64,000 bases of DNA from Pseudomonadales bacterium (GTDB taxonomy: Bacteria > Pseudomonadota > Gammaproteobacteria > Pseudomonadales > Azotimanducaceae): NCBI GenBank assembly GCA_028281005.1, contig JANQKS010000115.1:1-64000 (forward strand), given 5' to 3'. The notes beneath the pieces are model-generated. The model was given only the letters and a program-made list of their open reading frames with translations, did not search any database and was not told where the DNA came from. The translations under genes and the position numbers were made by a program. This document shows positions 6,785 through 17,837 of the stretch, piece after piece. How positions within the stretch are numbered: position 1 is the stretch's first letter; each line of letters starts with the position of its first letter.

Positions 6785-6802
6785 AATTCATGGAAAATTC
6801 AT
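6785..6802. promoter_or_regulatory. possible Pho-box-like direct repeat
   Basis: AATTCAT-GGAA-AATTCAT has two 7-base repeats at the 11-base pitch of a PhoB site, but only the TCAT half of each matches CTGTCAT. It lies between two divergent phosphate-transporter genes, which is the main reason to note it. Confidence 0.25.
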
Positions 6803-6853
6803 GTTCGTCGCAACGTCATCATTCGGTAACAAACAACCCGTAGCTTAAGAAAT

Positions 6854-8065
6854 ATGCAACGCTCACTGCTTTGGTTTGGCGTCATTGCCTTGGTGTATCT
6901 ACTGCTGGTCGGCGTTGGCGTCGTCGGTGCTGGATTTAAGTGGATTTCCGGCGGCAGTGAAGGTGCACAAGCCATTTTCGCCTTTGCTGGCAACCCTGTC
7001 GCCGGTGTTATTCTCGGTACCCTCGCCACGGCTTTGGTGCAATCGTCGAGTACCGTGACGTCTGTGATTGTTGGCTTGGTCGCGGGCGGTGTGCCCGTCT
7101 CAATCGCCGTACCCATGATCATGGGTGCCAATATGGGCACCACCATCACCAATACCATCGTCAGCTTGGGAAACTTGCGCGAGGGGGCGGCGTTTTCGCG
7201 TTCCTTTCAAGCCGCCACCGTGCACGATTTTTTTAATCTCTACAGCATTCTGATCTTCCTGCCCATCGAAGTGCTATTTAGCCCCTTAGAAAGGATGGGT
7301 GGCGCTATGTCGGAATGGCTCGTTGGCGGCGAAGGCGCTTCGATGAAGGGTTTCAACGTTGTCGGCGCCATTACAAAACCGGTCTCAGAAACGCTTGTTG
7401 ATGTATTTCGCAATCTACCAGAGCCTTTAGGTCCGCTGCTTGCGATAGCCTTAGGGATCGCGCTGATCATGATCTCGGTCATCTACCTCGGCAAACTCTT
7501 GCGCTCGGCGATGACTGGGCGAGCCAAAGACATCATGGAAAAAGCCGTGGGGCGTAGCCCCGAAACCGGTGTATTTTCCGGTACGGTAGTGACGGTATTG
7601 GTGCAATCCTCCTCCACCACCACCAGCCTGATTGTGCCGCTCGCCGGCGCAGGTGTGTTGTCTATCCGGCAAGTGTTTCCATTCACCATGGGCGCTAACA
7701 TCGGGACGTGTATTACCGCACTCCTTGCCGCCACCTCCATCAGCGGCCCAAATGAAGTGTTCGCCTTACAGATTGCGTTGGTACACTTGTTTTACAATGT
7801 CATCGGCGTTCTGTTTTTCTTGTATATCCCTTACTTAAAAGACATCCCGGTACGCTCCGCAACGTGGTTGGGGACTCGAGCCGGCACCAATCGAAGTTGG
7901 GCGTTTGGGTATATTTTTGCAGTGTTCTTCATCTTGCCTGGGGCTGTATTTGGGGGAGAATTTTTGTTGGATTCACAAGATACCGAGATTATTCAAGCGG
8001 TGGACGATGATGAAACCTTGCAGTGTATTGCTGAAGTCGAAGACTGCGAAATGGCCATCGAATAA
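6854..8065 (+). CDS. Na+/phosphate cotransporter family protein, copy 2
   Basis: A 403-residue paralogue of the divergent gene at 5495-6712. Both halves of the family repeat are intact: QSSSTVTS at 63-70 with GANMGTT at 91-97, and a second QSSSTTTS with GANIGTC near 230-285. A central loop (about 145-185) separates the halves, and the tail is acidic with a Cys pair (LQCIAEVEDCE). No PhoU domain is present, unlike many longer bacterial members. A divergent pair of diverged copies suggests different affinities or opposite directions of phosphate flow, which is inference. It ends six bases before the convergent TPR gene. Confidence 0.87.
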   Translation: MQRSLLWFGVIALVYLLLVGVGVVGAGFKWISGGSEGAQAIFAFAGNPVAGVILGTLATALVQSSSTVTSVIVGLVAGGVPVSIAVPMIMGANMGTTITNTIVSLGNLREGAAFSRSFQAATVHDFFNLYSILIFLPIEVLFSPLERMGGAMSEWLVGGEGASMKGFNVVGAITKPVSETLVDVFRNLPEPLGPLLAIALGIALIMISVIYLGKLLRSAMTGRAKDIMEKAVGRSPETGVFSGTVVTVLVQSSSTTTSLIVPLAGAGVLSIRQVFPFTMGANIGTCITALLAATSISGPNEVFALQIALVHLFYNVIGVLFFLYIPYLKDIPVRSATWLGTRAGTNRSWAFGYIFAVFFILPGAVFGGEFLLDSQDTEIIQAVDDDETLQCIAEVEDCEMAIE

Positions 8066-8071
8066 ACGGAA

Positions 8072-9301
8072 CTATCTCGCTCCCGCACTCTGCGCGCGCT
8101 GTTCGTTGTTGACATATGCCAGCCACTGATCGGCGTAATCTTTGCTGGCGGGGTCGGTTACAGCGCGCTGGAAGTGTTTAGCAGCTTCTTCAAGTTCATC
8201 GAGGCGTACGTTGGCCATACCGCGTATCAGCCAAGCGCGGCCTTCCCGCTCCAATCCCCCTTTGTCTATCGCTTGTGCCGCAGCCGCATCCGCCGCGGCC
8301 CAGCGGTACGCGTCTAGGTGCAGGCCGGCGAGACGTAGGTAGAGCGTTCCGTCATCAGCAAGACGAGCGGCTTCTTCCAAGGGTGGCCACGCATTTTCGA
8401 GTTCACCCGCGGAGTACCAGGCTTGACTGAGTAATTCCAGGTTTTCAATGGTGTTTTCGATAGCGCCTTGTTCGACGCTGCGCGCCAACAACTGGGCTGC
8501 TTTGTAGGGTAATCCTTCCGCCAGAAAAAGATTGGCCAGCATCTTCAGATGCAGGGCTTGCGACAAGCGCTGATCGTCGAGCAGGGCTTCCACATACGCA
8601 AGCTGTTTCTGTTGCTCGCCTAGCTGACCGTGGAGGGCCGCTAGATTCATTAGATATTGCTCTCGCGGGTAGTAGGTGACCAGTTCTTCCATGGCATGGC
8701 GCATCTCAGGAAATGACTCCATGGCGAAATGCACCGAAGCGAGCATTGATAGCCAGCTTTCGCGAGGTGTTTCGCCTGCAACTGCGCGTTCGGCGATGGC
8801 TTGCTGCAATTGTTCGAGTGCATCTGGCCATTTTTCCTGGCCGATATAGGCGCTCGCCAGCAGCACGCGATTTTCAGCCGTGTCTTGATCTTCAATGAGC
8901 AGCAAGGCGTTGAGTTTCTCCTGCGCGTAGGCGTGTCGTTCTATCGTTAGTGCCATCCGGCCAACGGTAGCCAATAAATTAGCGGTGAGGGATTGGGGTA
9001 ACCGCGGCAGCGCCAAGGCTTCATCAAAGGCGACAATGGCTTCGTCGAGTTGGTCGCTCTGATAGAGCACCAAACCTTCCAAGCGCTTTAGCTGCGCATG
9101 TTCATAAGGCGTGACGCGATTGGTGTTTACACCCGCTAACGTCGCCAGCGCTTGGCTGTATTGCTCTGCTTCCATTTCGGTTTGGGCTTTGTTGATGACT
9201 TTAAAGACCCGCTCGCTCATGCCCACCACGGCATCTCGGGCGTGCGCGGCGCTGCCGATCAACGTGCAGCAAACGAATAAGAAGATGTACCTACGTAACA
9301 T
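8072..9301 (-). CDS. exported TPR-repeat protein, last gene of TonB2 operon
   Basis: A protein of 409 residues with a signal peptide (cleavage near AHA, residue 21) followed by about nine helical hairpins typical of tetratricopeptide repeats (for example LEGLVLYQSDQLDEAIVAFDEAL). It is expected in the periplasm. It lies 14 bases after tonB2 and is the sixth gene of the operon; Vibrio TonB2 clusters are also followed by a TPR gene. A scaffold role in the TonB2 complex is inferred from that synteny. The ATG at 9301 gives a proper signal peptide, so the start is well supported. Confidence 0.82.
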   Translation of the reverse strand: MLRRYIFLFVCCTLIGSAAHARDAVVGMSERVFKVINKAQTEMEAEQYSQALATLAGVNTNRVTPYEHAQLKRLEGLVLYQSDQLDEAIVAFDEALALPRLPQSLTANLLATVGRMALTIERHAYAQEKLNALLLIEDQDTAENRVLLASAYIGQEKWPDALEQLQQAIAERAVAGETPRESWLSMLASVHFAMESFPEMRHAMEELVTYYPREQYLMNLAALHGQLGEQQKQLAYVEALLDDQRLSQALHLKMLANLFLAEGLPYKAAQLLARSVEQGAIENTIENLELLSQAWYSAGELENAWPPLEEAARLADDGTLYLRLAGLHLDAYRWAAADAAAAQAIDKGGLEREGRAWLIRGMANVRLDELEEAAKHFQRAVTDPASKDYADQWLAYVNNEQRAQSAGAR

Positions 9302-9315
9302 GGTTACCCGCTTCC

Positions 9316-9996
9316 TCAGGACTGTCCGCGTTGCTGGTCTTGTTGAATTTCGTAGTAGAAGACGTTATTCACCCCACGCACTTCCACTGCAATACCGTCC
9401 ACGATACGCGGCTTGTACTTAAACCGTTTCGCCGCTTCAATGGATGGATGATGAAATATGGGATCGGTGCAGTAGGCCTCCAGCACCTCAATATCTTTCA
9501 CCGTACCGGCCGTTGTGACCGTATAAGTCACCGTACAATGCCCTTCCAGTTTGCGCACCAAGGCACTGCGCGGATAGATGGGGGCTACTTTCACAATGGG
9601 TAGGTAGTCTCCTTCACCGGCGCCGAACCCGGCACCCGCATCCACCACACCCAAATCAGCTTGCACCGGCGCCAGCGCCGACACGGCAAGAACTTGGCCG
9701 CTTGCGGAGGCCGCCTCTTGGGGCGCCGGTGGCGCGTTGGGTGCTTGTGTCGTTTGCGGACGTTGGGGTTTACGGTCTTTGCGTTCGACCGCTTCTGAAC
9801 GCTGCACCCGCACAAAATCCAGCATTTGGGTGCGATGGGTGTCCGCGAGTTGCATTTCACTGCGATGCACCAGCGAATACATAAACCAAGCCAAAGCCAC
9901 GGCCGCGCCAATACCGATGGCGCTGCCGAGTAACCCCATCAGCGCTTGCTGCCATAGGCTGCGTTTGGTGTATAGCTGCAGAGTCAACGTTTGCAT
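9316..9996 (-). CDS. tonB2: TonB-family energy transducer (TonB2)
   Basis: A protein of 226 residues that carries proton-motive energy from the inner membrane to outer-membrane receptors. One N-terminal membrane helix lies at about 16-42, followed by a Pro/Gln-rich periplasmic spacer (90-130), shorter than in classical TonB, and a C-terminal TonB domain: YPRSALVRKLEGHCTVTYTV and FKYKPRIVDG. Two cysteines in this domain (GHCTV and AYCTD) may form a disulfide. It lies between exbD2 and the TPR gene on one transcript. The short spacer and the neighbours place it with the TonB2 group. Confidence 0.9.
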   Translation of the reverse strand: MQTLTLQLYTKRSLWQQALMGLLGSAIGIGAAVALAWFMYSLVHRSEMQLADTHRTQMLDFVRVQRSEAVERKDRKPQRPQTTQAPNAPPAPQEAASASGQVLAVSALAPVQADLGVVDAGAGFGAGEGDYLPIVKVAPIYPRSALVRKLEGHCTVTYTVTTAGTVKDIEVLEAYCTDPIFHHPSIEAAKRFKYKPRIVDGIAVEVRGVNNVFYYEIQQDQQRGQS

Positions 9997-10009
9997 GGCG
10001 GTCCGCTGG

Positions 10010-10420
10010 TTAGTCCGTTGTGGCCGCTAGCGCGATGTCGTACACCCCTGCTCGACGTGATGCATCCATCACTTGCACTAGGGTGCGATTGCGGGACTCT
10101 TCGTCAGCTTGAATGACGACGGTACCTTTGGGATTTTCCGCATGCAGACGTTCGATGATTGAACGCACCGAGCGAATATCTACTTGGCGACGGTTGATCC
10201 AGATGTTGTCCGCCGCATCGATGGCTATGAGGATACTGGCTTTTTCCTGCACCACCGCCGTAGCGGCTTCCGGTTTGTCTACCTCTATGCCGGATTCTTT
10301 GATGAAAGTGGCGGTGACGATGAAAAAGATCAGCATGATGAACACCACGTCCAACATCGGGGTAATGTCGACCGAGCTTTCCTCGCCGTTGTCTTGCATG
10401 GTTTTGATGAAATCACGCAT
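10010..10420 (-). CDS. exbD2: ExbD-like biopolymer transport protein (ExbD2)
   Basis: A protein of 136 residues counted from the ATG at 10420. A single membrane helix follows the conserved DITPMLDVVFIMLIFF, whose Asp is the proton-binding residue of ExbD/TolR/MotB proteins. The periplasmic part keeps the VVIQADEES and VMDASRRAG segments of the family. An upstream in-frame start would run deep into exbB2, so 10420 is chosen; it overlaps the exbB2 stop by eight bases, indicating coupled translation. It works with the ExbB-type proteins to energise TonB2. Confidence 0.92.
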   Translation of the reverse strand: MRDFIKTMQDNGEESSVDITPMLDVVFIMLIFFIVTATFIKESGIEVDKPEAATAVVQEKASILIAIDAADNIWINRRQVDIRSVRSIIERLHAENPKGTVVIQADEESRNRTLVQVMDASRRAGVYDIALAATTD

Positions 10421-10952
10421 GGTGGATTTGTCCCTCGAAGTAAGCGGGCAGGCGTTCTTGTTCGGCTTTGGCGCGGCGTTCCGCAATGGTATGGGCTAGA
10501 AGTGCAACGATCGCCACCACCATGCCGGCCAACGTGGATATGGTGGCTTTAGACACCCCGGCAGCCATCGAGCGTGGATTGTTCGATCCGGTGGCGGCCA
10601 GGGCATCAAACACTTCCAACATTCCCAACACCGTTCCCAGCAGTCCCAGGAGTGGACAGACTTTGATGAGCGTGCCGATCAAGTCGTAGTTTTTGCTTAA
10701 GCCCGTGCCAAGCGTATTGACGTAATCGTTGCGCTGTTGCGCGGCAAACCATGAATTTGTCTCGGGGCGCACCCTCCAAGCTGATTTGGCTTCGGCCAGC
10801 ACTTTGGGGTACACCCGGGTAAGGAAGAAGATGCGTTCAAACAATAAGATCCAAATAATCGCCGCGATCACCAATATCAGCGTCACGATTGGGCCGCCGG
10901 TTTCTAATAGATCAGCCAGCCACGGCAACCACAAATCCAGAAATTGAGTCAT
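10413..10952 (-). CDS. exbB2: ExbB/TolQ/MotA-family proton channel (ExbB2)
   Basis: A protein of 179 residues with three membrane helices (about 18-40, 95-117 and 140-162). The family signature CPLLGLLGTVLGMLEVF is present, as is the second conserved segment SKATISTLAGMVVAIVALL. It forms the inner-membrane channel with ExbD2. It overlaps ttpC by four bases (ATGA) upstream and exbD2 by eight bases downstream. It is shorter than Escherichia ExbB because it lacks the long N-terminal region, which fits ExbB2 of TonB2 systems. Confidence 0.92.
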   Translation of the reverse strand: MTQFLDLWLPWLADLLETGGPIVTLILVIAAIIWILLFERIFFLTRVYPKVLAEAKSAWRVRPETNSWFAAQQRNDYVNTLGTGLSKNYDLIGTLIKVCPLLGLLGTVLGMLEVFDALAATGSNNPRSMAAGVSKATISTLAGMVVAIVALLAHTIAERRAKAEQERLPAYFEGQIHHA

Positions 10953-12394
10953 GCCGCCATTTCCGTGGCTGTGTCAGCACGCGCAGTCTGCGCCGCATCT
11001 GCCTCAACTTTGGCGGCTACCACCGCCACGGCTTTGTGTTGCAAAATTTCGGTGAGTGACTTGGCCCGCATCTGCACAATGTTGTGTAGCAACAACATTG
11101 GGATGGCGACACATAAACCCAACACGGTCGTTACTAAGGCTTGAGAAATACCGCCGGCCATGAGCCGAGGATCCCCGGCGCCAAACAGAGTGATGGCCTG
11201 GAAAGTGATGATCATACCGCTGACGGTACCGAGTAATCCCATCAGAGGCGCCACCGCCGCAATGATCTTTAAAAAGGGAATATAGGCGTTGATACGCGGC
11301 GTTTCCTGCATCACGGCCTCCCCCATGCGCAGTTCCAGCGCATCCACATCGGGAATGTTGTCATCTTTCGCCGCCAACAGAATGCGGCCTAGAGGATTGT
11401 TTGCCTGAGGTTGATCAATTGCGTTTAACTGCTGATTGATAACCCTACCCTGCCACAGAAGAACGGCGAACCGCACCAATGCAAACAGCACGCCGATACT
11501 GCCCAGCGCAATGATGGCGTAGCCAATGGCGCCCCCCTGGGCAATACGCTCCATTAAATTAGGGGCTTGGGTGAGGATGTCGAGCAGTTGCCCGCGCACC
11601 GGGTCGATGGCTACCGGTACGGTACCCGCCGAGCCTGCCGCCATCGCTTCGATCCCACCCATGTAGCGTGATGCGGGTTGTCGCGAAAACTCCACCAAAC
11701 GCCCGGTTTCAGGAATAAACTTCAAATACTTGCCATCGGCAACGGCGTTAAACAAGCCGATGCGGGTAACGGGTAGGCTGTTTTCGACGCCTGCGCCGCT
11801 CACCACCGGATGTTGGCCGGTGATCACCTGACCCGAAGCGGTCATCTCCTGCAACAACTCGTACCACACTGTCTCAATTTCGGAGATTGCCGGTAGGCGG
11901 TTGGCTTGGCCCATCCTTCCGGCGAAATCGATCAAAAAGTCTGTGCGGTCTGGTTGCTCCAGCTGCGTAAGAGAGACCTGAAACTGTCCCTGGGCGTCAC
12001 CCGCGGTTTGCTGCAGGACACCAAATAACTCCTTAAGCGACCCCATGCGGTCGCGGAGACGCTTTTCCAGATCACCAATTAACAGCTCGTTGTCTTCGAA
12101 CGCAGATTCTTTGTTTGCACTTTGCTGCTCCAATTGGCTGCGTCGATTCTGCATATCCTGCAGTTGCTGCTCACGCTCGGCCTGCACGTCGCTAAATTGC
12201 CGCAATCGTGCATCATTGTTGGCTTGGTCCCCCGCACGGCCTTCTCTAACCGCTTCCAGCAATTGCTGAAGGTCCATCGGCACTGAAGGCGCGGAGGACG
12301 CGGAGTTTTGTGCAGCCACTGCAGATTGCGGATAAATCGATAACGACACAACGCAGACGCAGAACACAGCGGTAAAGGTTGGGATTCTGTTCAT
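10949..12394 (-). CDS. ttpC: TtpC-like extended ExbB-family protein
   Basis: A protein of 481 residues. A signal peptide (1-27) leads to a periplasmic region of ~250 residues with a long coiled coil (about 60-125, rich in Gln, Glu and Arg). The C-terminal third is a MotA/TolQ/ExbB channel domain with three membrane helices and the signature VAPLMGLLGTVSGMIITF. This matches TtpC of Vibrio TonB2 systems, where it is required together with ExbB2, ExbD2 and TonB2. Its ATG overlaps the stop of the DUF3450 gene (ATGA). The function is assigned from architecture and gene order. Confidence 0.88.
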   Translation of the reverse strand: MNRIPTFTAVFCVCVVSLSIYPQSAVAAQNSASSAPSVPMDLQQLLEAVREGRAGDQANNDARLRQFSDVQAEREQQLQDMQNRRSQLEQQSANKESAFEDNELLIGDLEKRLRDRMGSLKELFGVLQQTAGDAQGQFQVSLTQLEQPDRTDFLIDFAGRMGQANRLPAISEIETVWYELLQEMTASGQVITGQHPVVSGAGVENSLPVTRIGLFNAVADGKYLKFIPETGRLVEFSRQPASRYMGGIEAMAAGSAGTVPVAIDPVRGQLLDILTQAPNLMERIAQGGAIGYAIIALGSIGVLFALVRFAVLLWQGRVINQQLNAIDQPQANNPLGRILLAAKDDNIPDVDALELRMGEAVMQETPRINAYIPFLKIIAAVAPLMGLLGTVSGMIITFQAITLFGAGDPRLMAGGISQALVTTVLGLCVAIPMLLLHNIVQMRAKSLTEILQHKAVAVVAAKVEADAAQTARADTATEMAA

Positions 12395-13221
12395 TGCACC
12401 TGCTCCTCAACCTGAGCGGGGTTCAAGGGGACATGTATGAGCTGTGGCGCAATCTCTTGGCGGGCAACCTTGAGTCCTTGATCAATCATGCGTGACCAAG
12501 GTGTCCTGTCCAATGGTTGCCAACTGTTTGAGGCTTTGTCCCAATAGCCCACCTCACTGGCGCCTACCGTGGCGTACATCAAACCCAGCCGCCCAATACG
12601 TAAAAATTCAGCGTCAAAGGTGCCTGTCGGCAGCTGCAACTTGTCGGTATAGCTTTCGATGGTACGGCCGTATTCATTTTCGATTTGGTAAGCCTCAAAC
12701 ACCCGTCGGCTCTTTTCGGCCACTGCCACATCCGAGCGGTTCATCAATGCGCGCAGCTTCGCGACTCGCTCTCTGCGCTCATCGGGCAGAAAGGGAACGT
12801 CGAGTGCTACAAACTGCTCCAAAGTGTCGATCATGCGCACCATGAGCGGCAAGATTTGCCGTTCGACCACCGCCACATCGGTAATCGAGCGTTGTAGGGT
12901 AGATATTTCTTCCTGCTGGTTCTCAAGTTGCTGGTCCAACAGCTCAATGTAAGTCTCCAGGCCTTGGACCAACTTAAGTTCGGCGTAGTAGTCGTCCTGA
13001 AGCTGGCGGTTTTGATCACCCAACCGGTCAACCTGTTGCTGGGCTTGCTGGCCTTCGGTAATTCTGGTTAACCCCTCCTGCTCGATGTCGTTCAAGGTGC
13101 GGCGACCGTCCACGTCAGCGTTAGCCGCCTCCTCCGCATGGGTATCGGTCGGCACAAACGCCCCCGATGACCCGATTATCAACACTGCCCCCAGTATTGT
13201 TGTTAGATGTTGTTTCCGCAT
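12391..13221 (-). CDS. DUF3450 family exported protein, first gene of TonB2 operon
   Basis: A periplasmic protein of 276 residues that opens with a signal peptide, then a long coiled coil (about 40-110), then a globular part containing FVALDVPFLPDERRERV and GRLGLMYATVGASEVGYWD, typical of DUF3450. This family regularly precedes ttpC-exbB2-exbD2-tonB2. Its biochemical role is not known; a part of the periplasmic TonB2 machinery is a reasonable inference. The ATG at 13221 is preferred over a GTG at 13230 because AAGGTGG precedes it at good distance. It is divergent from tusD. Confidence 0.85.
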   Translation of the reverse strand: MRKQHLTTILGAVLIIGSSGAFVPTDTHAEEAANADVDGRRTLNDIEQEGLTRITEGQQAQQQVDRLGDQNRQLQDDYYAELKLVQGLETYIELLDQQLENQQEEISTLQRSITDVAVVERQILPLMVRMIDTLEQFVALDVPFLPDERRERVAKLRALMNRSDVAVAEKSRRVFEAYQIENEYGRTIESYTDKLQLPTGTFDAEFLRIGRLGLMYATVGASEVGYWDKASNSWQPLDRTPWSRMIDQGLKVARQEIAPQLIHVPLNPAQVEEQVQ

Positions 13222-13365
13222 CCGCCCCACCTTAGAAGATCCGTTTGATGTGTTTGGCTCGTAGTGTTATAGAACCGCGCACGCGTGACAAAACGGTGAC
13301 ACTCGGGCGCCGAATTTCACCGGTGTGCCTAAGGGGTATCCCCTAGTCTCGCAAGCTACTGCCGG

Positions 13366-13371
13366 TATAAT
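13366..13371 (+). promoter_or_regulatory. -10 box (TATAAT) of tusD, near-leaderless
   Basis: A perfect TATAAT ends eight bases before the tusD ATG (13380), so the transcript would start one or two bases before the start codon. No strong -35 box is seen 17 bases upstream, but AGGGGTATCCCCT (13332-13344), a small palindrome, lies there. Confidence 0.45.
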
Positions 13372-13379
13372 CGGCGGCC

Positions 13380-13772
13380 ATGATTTTTACCGTTGCGGTT
13401 CACAGCCCTCCCTACGCCTCTAGCGCTAATCATCACGCGCTGCAGTTTTGTCGCACAGCCATCGATGCGGGACACGGGATTGCGCGCGTCTTCTTCTATC
13501 ACGAAGGGGTCTACACAGCGCTCAATAGCCAGGTACCACCCCAGGACGAAGGAGACATTGTGTTGCAGTGGCAGCAGCTGGCCGCTGATCACAATCTGGA
13601 ATTGGCCGTATGTATCGCTAACGCGTTAAAGCGTGGAGTGTTGTCGGCGGACGAACAAAAACGCTACGAGCGTGCTGCGGCCACCTTGGCGGAACCTTTT
13701 CAACTGGTGGGATTGGGGCAACTCATAGACGCCATCGCCAGCAGCGACCGCTACATCGAGTTTCCCGCGTGA
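13380..13772 (+). CDS. tusD: sulfurtransferase complex subunit TusD
   Basis: A DsrE-family protein of 130 residues. TusBCD receives sulfur from TusA and passes it via TusE to MnmA, which thiolates the wobble uridine of some tRNAs. The persulfide-carrying cysteine is probably the Cys in LELAVCIANAL near residue 79. The gene overlaps tusC by four bases (GTGA). mnmA is in this same window, at 29015. The order tusD-tusC-tusB-tusE is the standard one. Confidence 0.93.
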   Translation: MIFTVAVHSPPYASSANHHALQFCRTAIDAGHGIARVFFYHEGVYTALNSQVPPQDEGDIVLQWQQLAADHNLELAVCIANALKRGVLSADEQKRYERAAATLAEPFQLVGLGQLIDAIASSDRYIEFPA

Positions 13773-14131
13773 AAAAGATCCTCTGTGTGGTCAGCCGGCC
13801 TCCCTATCAAGGCAGTCACGACTTGGAGCTGATCGAAGCCGCCATGGTGGGTGCGGTGTTTGAGATGCAGGTCAGTGTGCTGTTTCGTGGTGATGGCGTC
13901 TGGGCTTTACATGCCGGTCAGAATGCAGCGCCGTTGCAGCAACGCACGCTTAGCCACGTGCTGTCGGCCTTACCCACGTATGATGTTAAACGACTCTACG
14001 TGTGTGCCGAGGGTATGACCGAACGTGGGCTTGCTCAGGAAGACCTTTGTATCGACGCCACACCCTTAAGCATGGCGGAGCAACAGGCGCTGATGAGTGA
14101 TCAGCAAGCGGTCTTGGGTGCGCAAACATGA
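13769..14131 (+). CDS. tusC: sulfurtransferase complex subunit TusC
   Basis: A DsrF-like protein of 120 residues, the middle subunit of the TusBCD hetero-hexamer in the cytoplasm. It starts with a GTG (VKKILCVVSRPPYQGSHDLE, read as Met) that overlaps the tusD stop and ends overlapping tusB by four bases, so all three are translationally coupled. The PPYQGSHDLELIEAAMVGAVFEM segment is typical of the family. Confidence 0.9.
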   Translation: MKKILCVVSRPPYQGSHDLELIEAAMVGAVFEMQVSVLFRGDGVWALHAGQNAAPLQQRTLSHVLSALPTYDVKRLYVCAEGMTERGLAQEDLCIDATPLSMAEQQALMSDQQAVLGAQT

Positions 14132-14382
14132 GTCTTCACTTGGTCTTCTCAGCCGCAGGTTGGGCGGCGTGCCAGCCGCGTGCGCGTATCTCAGACGCGG
14201 TGGTTGTACTGGGAGACGGTGTCTATTTAGCCAGCCAGGAGCAACCTCGGGCGTTTCAGGTCTTGGCGGAAGACGCGGAGATACGTGGTATCCGTTCACA
14301 TAAATCCCACATGCTCATCACTTACGAAGCGTTGGTGCAACTATGCGCGGACCATCAACCCGTGATCAGTTGGAACAATTGA
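14128..14382 (+). CDS. tusB: sulfurtransferase complex subunit TusB
   Basis: A protein of 84 residues, the DsrH-like third subunit of TusBCD. Short and divergent as usual for this subunit; the segment DAVVVLGDGVYLA is characteristic. It overlaps the tusC stop (ATGA). The tusE start follows one base after its stop codon. Confidence 0.87.
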   Translation: MSLHLVFSAAGWAACQPRARISDAVVVLGDGVYLASQEQPRAFQVLAEDAEIRGIRSHKSHMLITYEALVQLCADHQPVISWNN

Positions 14383-14383
14383 T

Positions 14384-14697
14384 GTGACCACTTCCCTGAA
14401 GCTTGATAAAGAGGGTTTCTTGGCCGACTTGAGCGACTGGAGTGAGCCGGTTGCTGAAATCTTGGCGGGTAATGAGGGTTTGACGCTGACGCCAGCGCAT
14501 TGGGAAGTGCTGCGTGTGTTGCGGGAGTTTTACGCCGCTACCGAGGTAGCCCCGGCCATGCGTCCCTTTGTGAAGTTGGTGAAGGAGCGTTTAGGCAACG
14601 ACAAAGGAAACAGCATCTACCTGATGGAATTATTCGGGTCTAGCCCCGCTAAAATCGCCGCCAAATGTGCCGGCTTGCCCCGTCCTACCAATTGTCT

Positions 14698-14701
<4 letters not shown>
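14384..14701 (+). CDS. tusE: sulfur carrier TusE (DsrC family)
   Basis: A protein of 105 residues that starts with GTG one base after the tusB stop. It keeps the DsrC/TusE fold markers (LDKEGFLADLSDWSEPVA, LTPAHWEVLRVLREFY) and the penultimate catalytic Cys104 in the C-terminal arm. An additional Cys95 lies eight residues before it; in dissimilatory DsrC the second cysteine is ten residues away, so this looks like TusE with an extra cysteine rather than true DsrC. It is the last step of sulfur relay before MnmA. It converges with cysG and overlaps it by four bases. Confidence 0.92.
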
Positions 14702-17413
<2,712 letters not shown>

Positions 17414-17453
17414 TTACCAAATCGTTCTGTTGTTCGTTTGCCGCCGCGGGTTT

Positions 17454-17837
17454 TTAGGTCAGCCAAGCCTGCCCCGCTTTTTCGCCGATACCGGCCGCCA
17501 CCAGGCAGGCAGCGACAGACGCGGTGACGTAACTGACGGCGCTCACGTAGCGGTCTGCATGTAACAGATTCAGAGTCTCCATGGAGAACGCAGAAAACGT
17601 GGTGAAGCCGCCTAATAGGCCCACCACCAGAAACAAACGTCCCCAATTCTGGAACCAATCAGCGGTGCCGTAAGCACCCCAAAGCAGGCCGATGGCAAAC
17701 GCGCCGGCGATGTTAATGGCAAGTGTCGCCCAAGGAAATAGATGATGAGTGCCAAATGCAGCAGAGATAACAAAACGCGCCATAGCGCCAAGCGCGCCTC
17801 CCATACCAACAACAGCGATGGTCCAGGCGTTTGTCAC
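17454..17837 (-). CDS. crcB: fluoride ion exporter CrcB/Fluc
   Basis: A small membrane protein of 127 residues with four helices. The family motifs GGALGAMARFVIS and GLLGGFTTFSAFSMET are intact, including the phenylalanines that line the pore. It forms a dual-topology dimer that lets fluoride out of the cell. Its start overlaps the end of rarA by four bases, so it is read from the ftsK-lolA-rarA transcript; no fluoride riboswitch can fit before it. Confidence 0.93.
   Translation of the reverse strand: MTNAWTIAVVGMGGALGAMARFVISAAFGTHHLFPWATLAINIAGAFAIGLLWGAYGTADWFQNWGRLFLVVGLLGGFTTFSAFSMETLNLLHADRYVSAVSYVTASVAACLVAAGIGEKAGQAWLT

Noticed and set aside
10421-10486. Upstream start for ExbD2
   Set aside because: It lies within exbB2 and adds 22 non-conserved residues; the ATG at 10420 matches the family.
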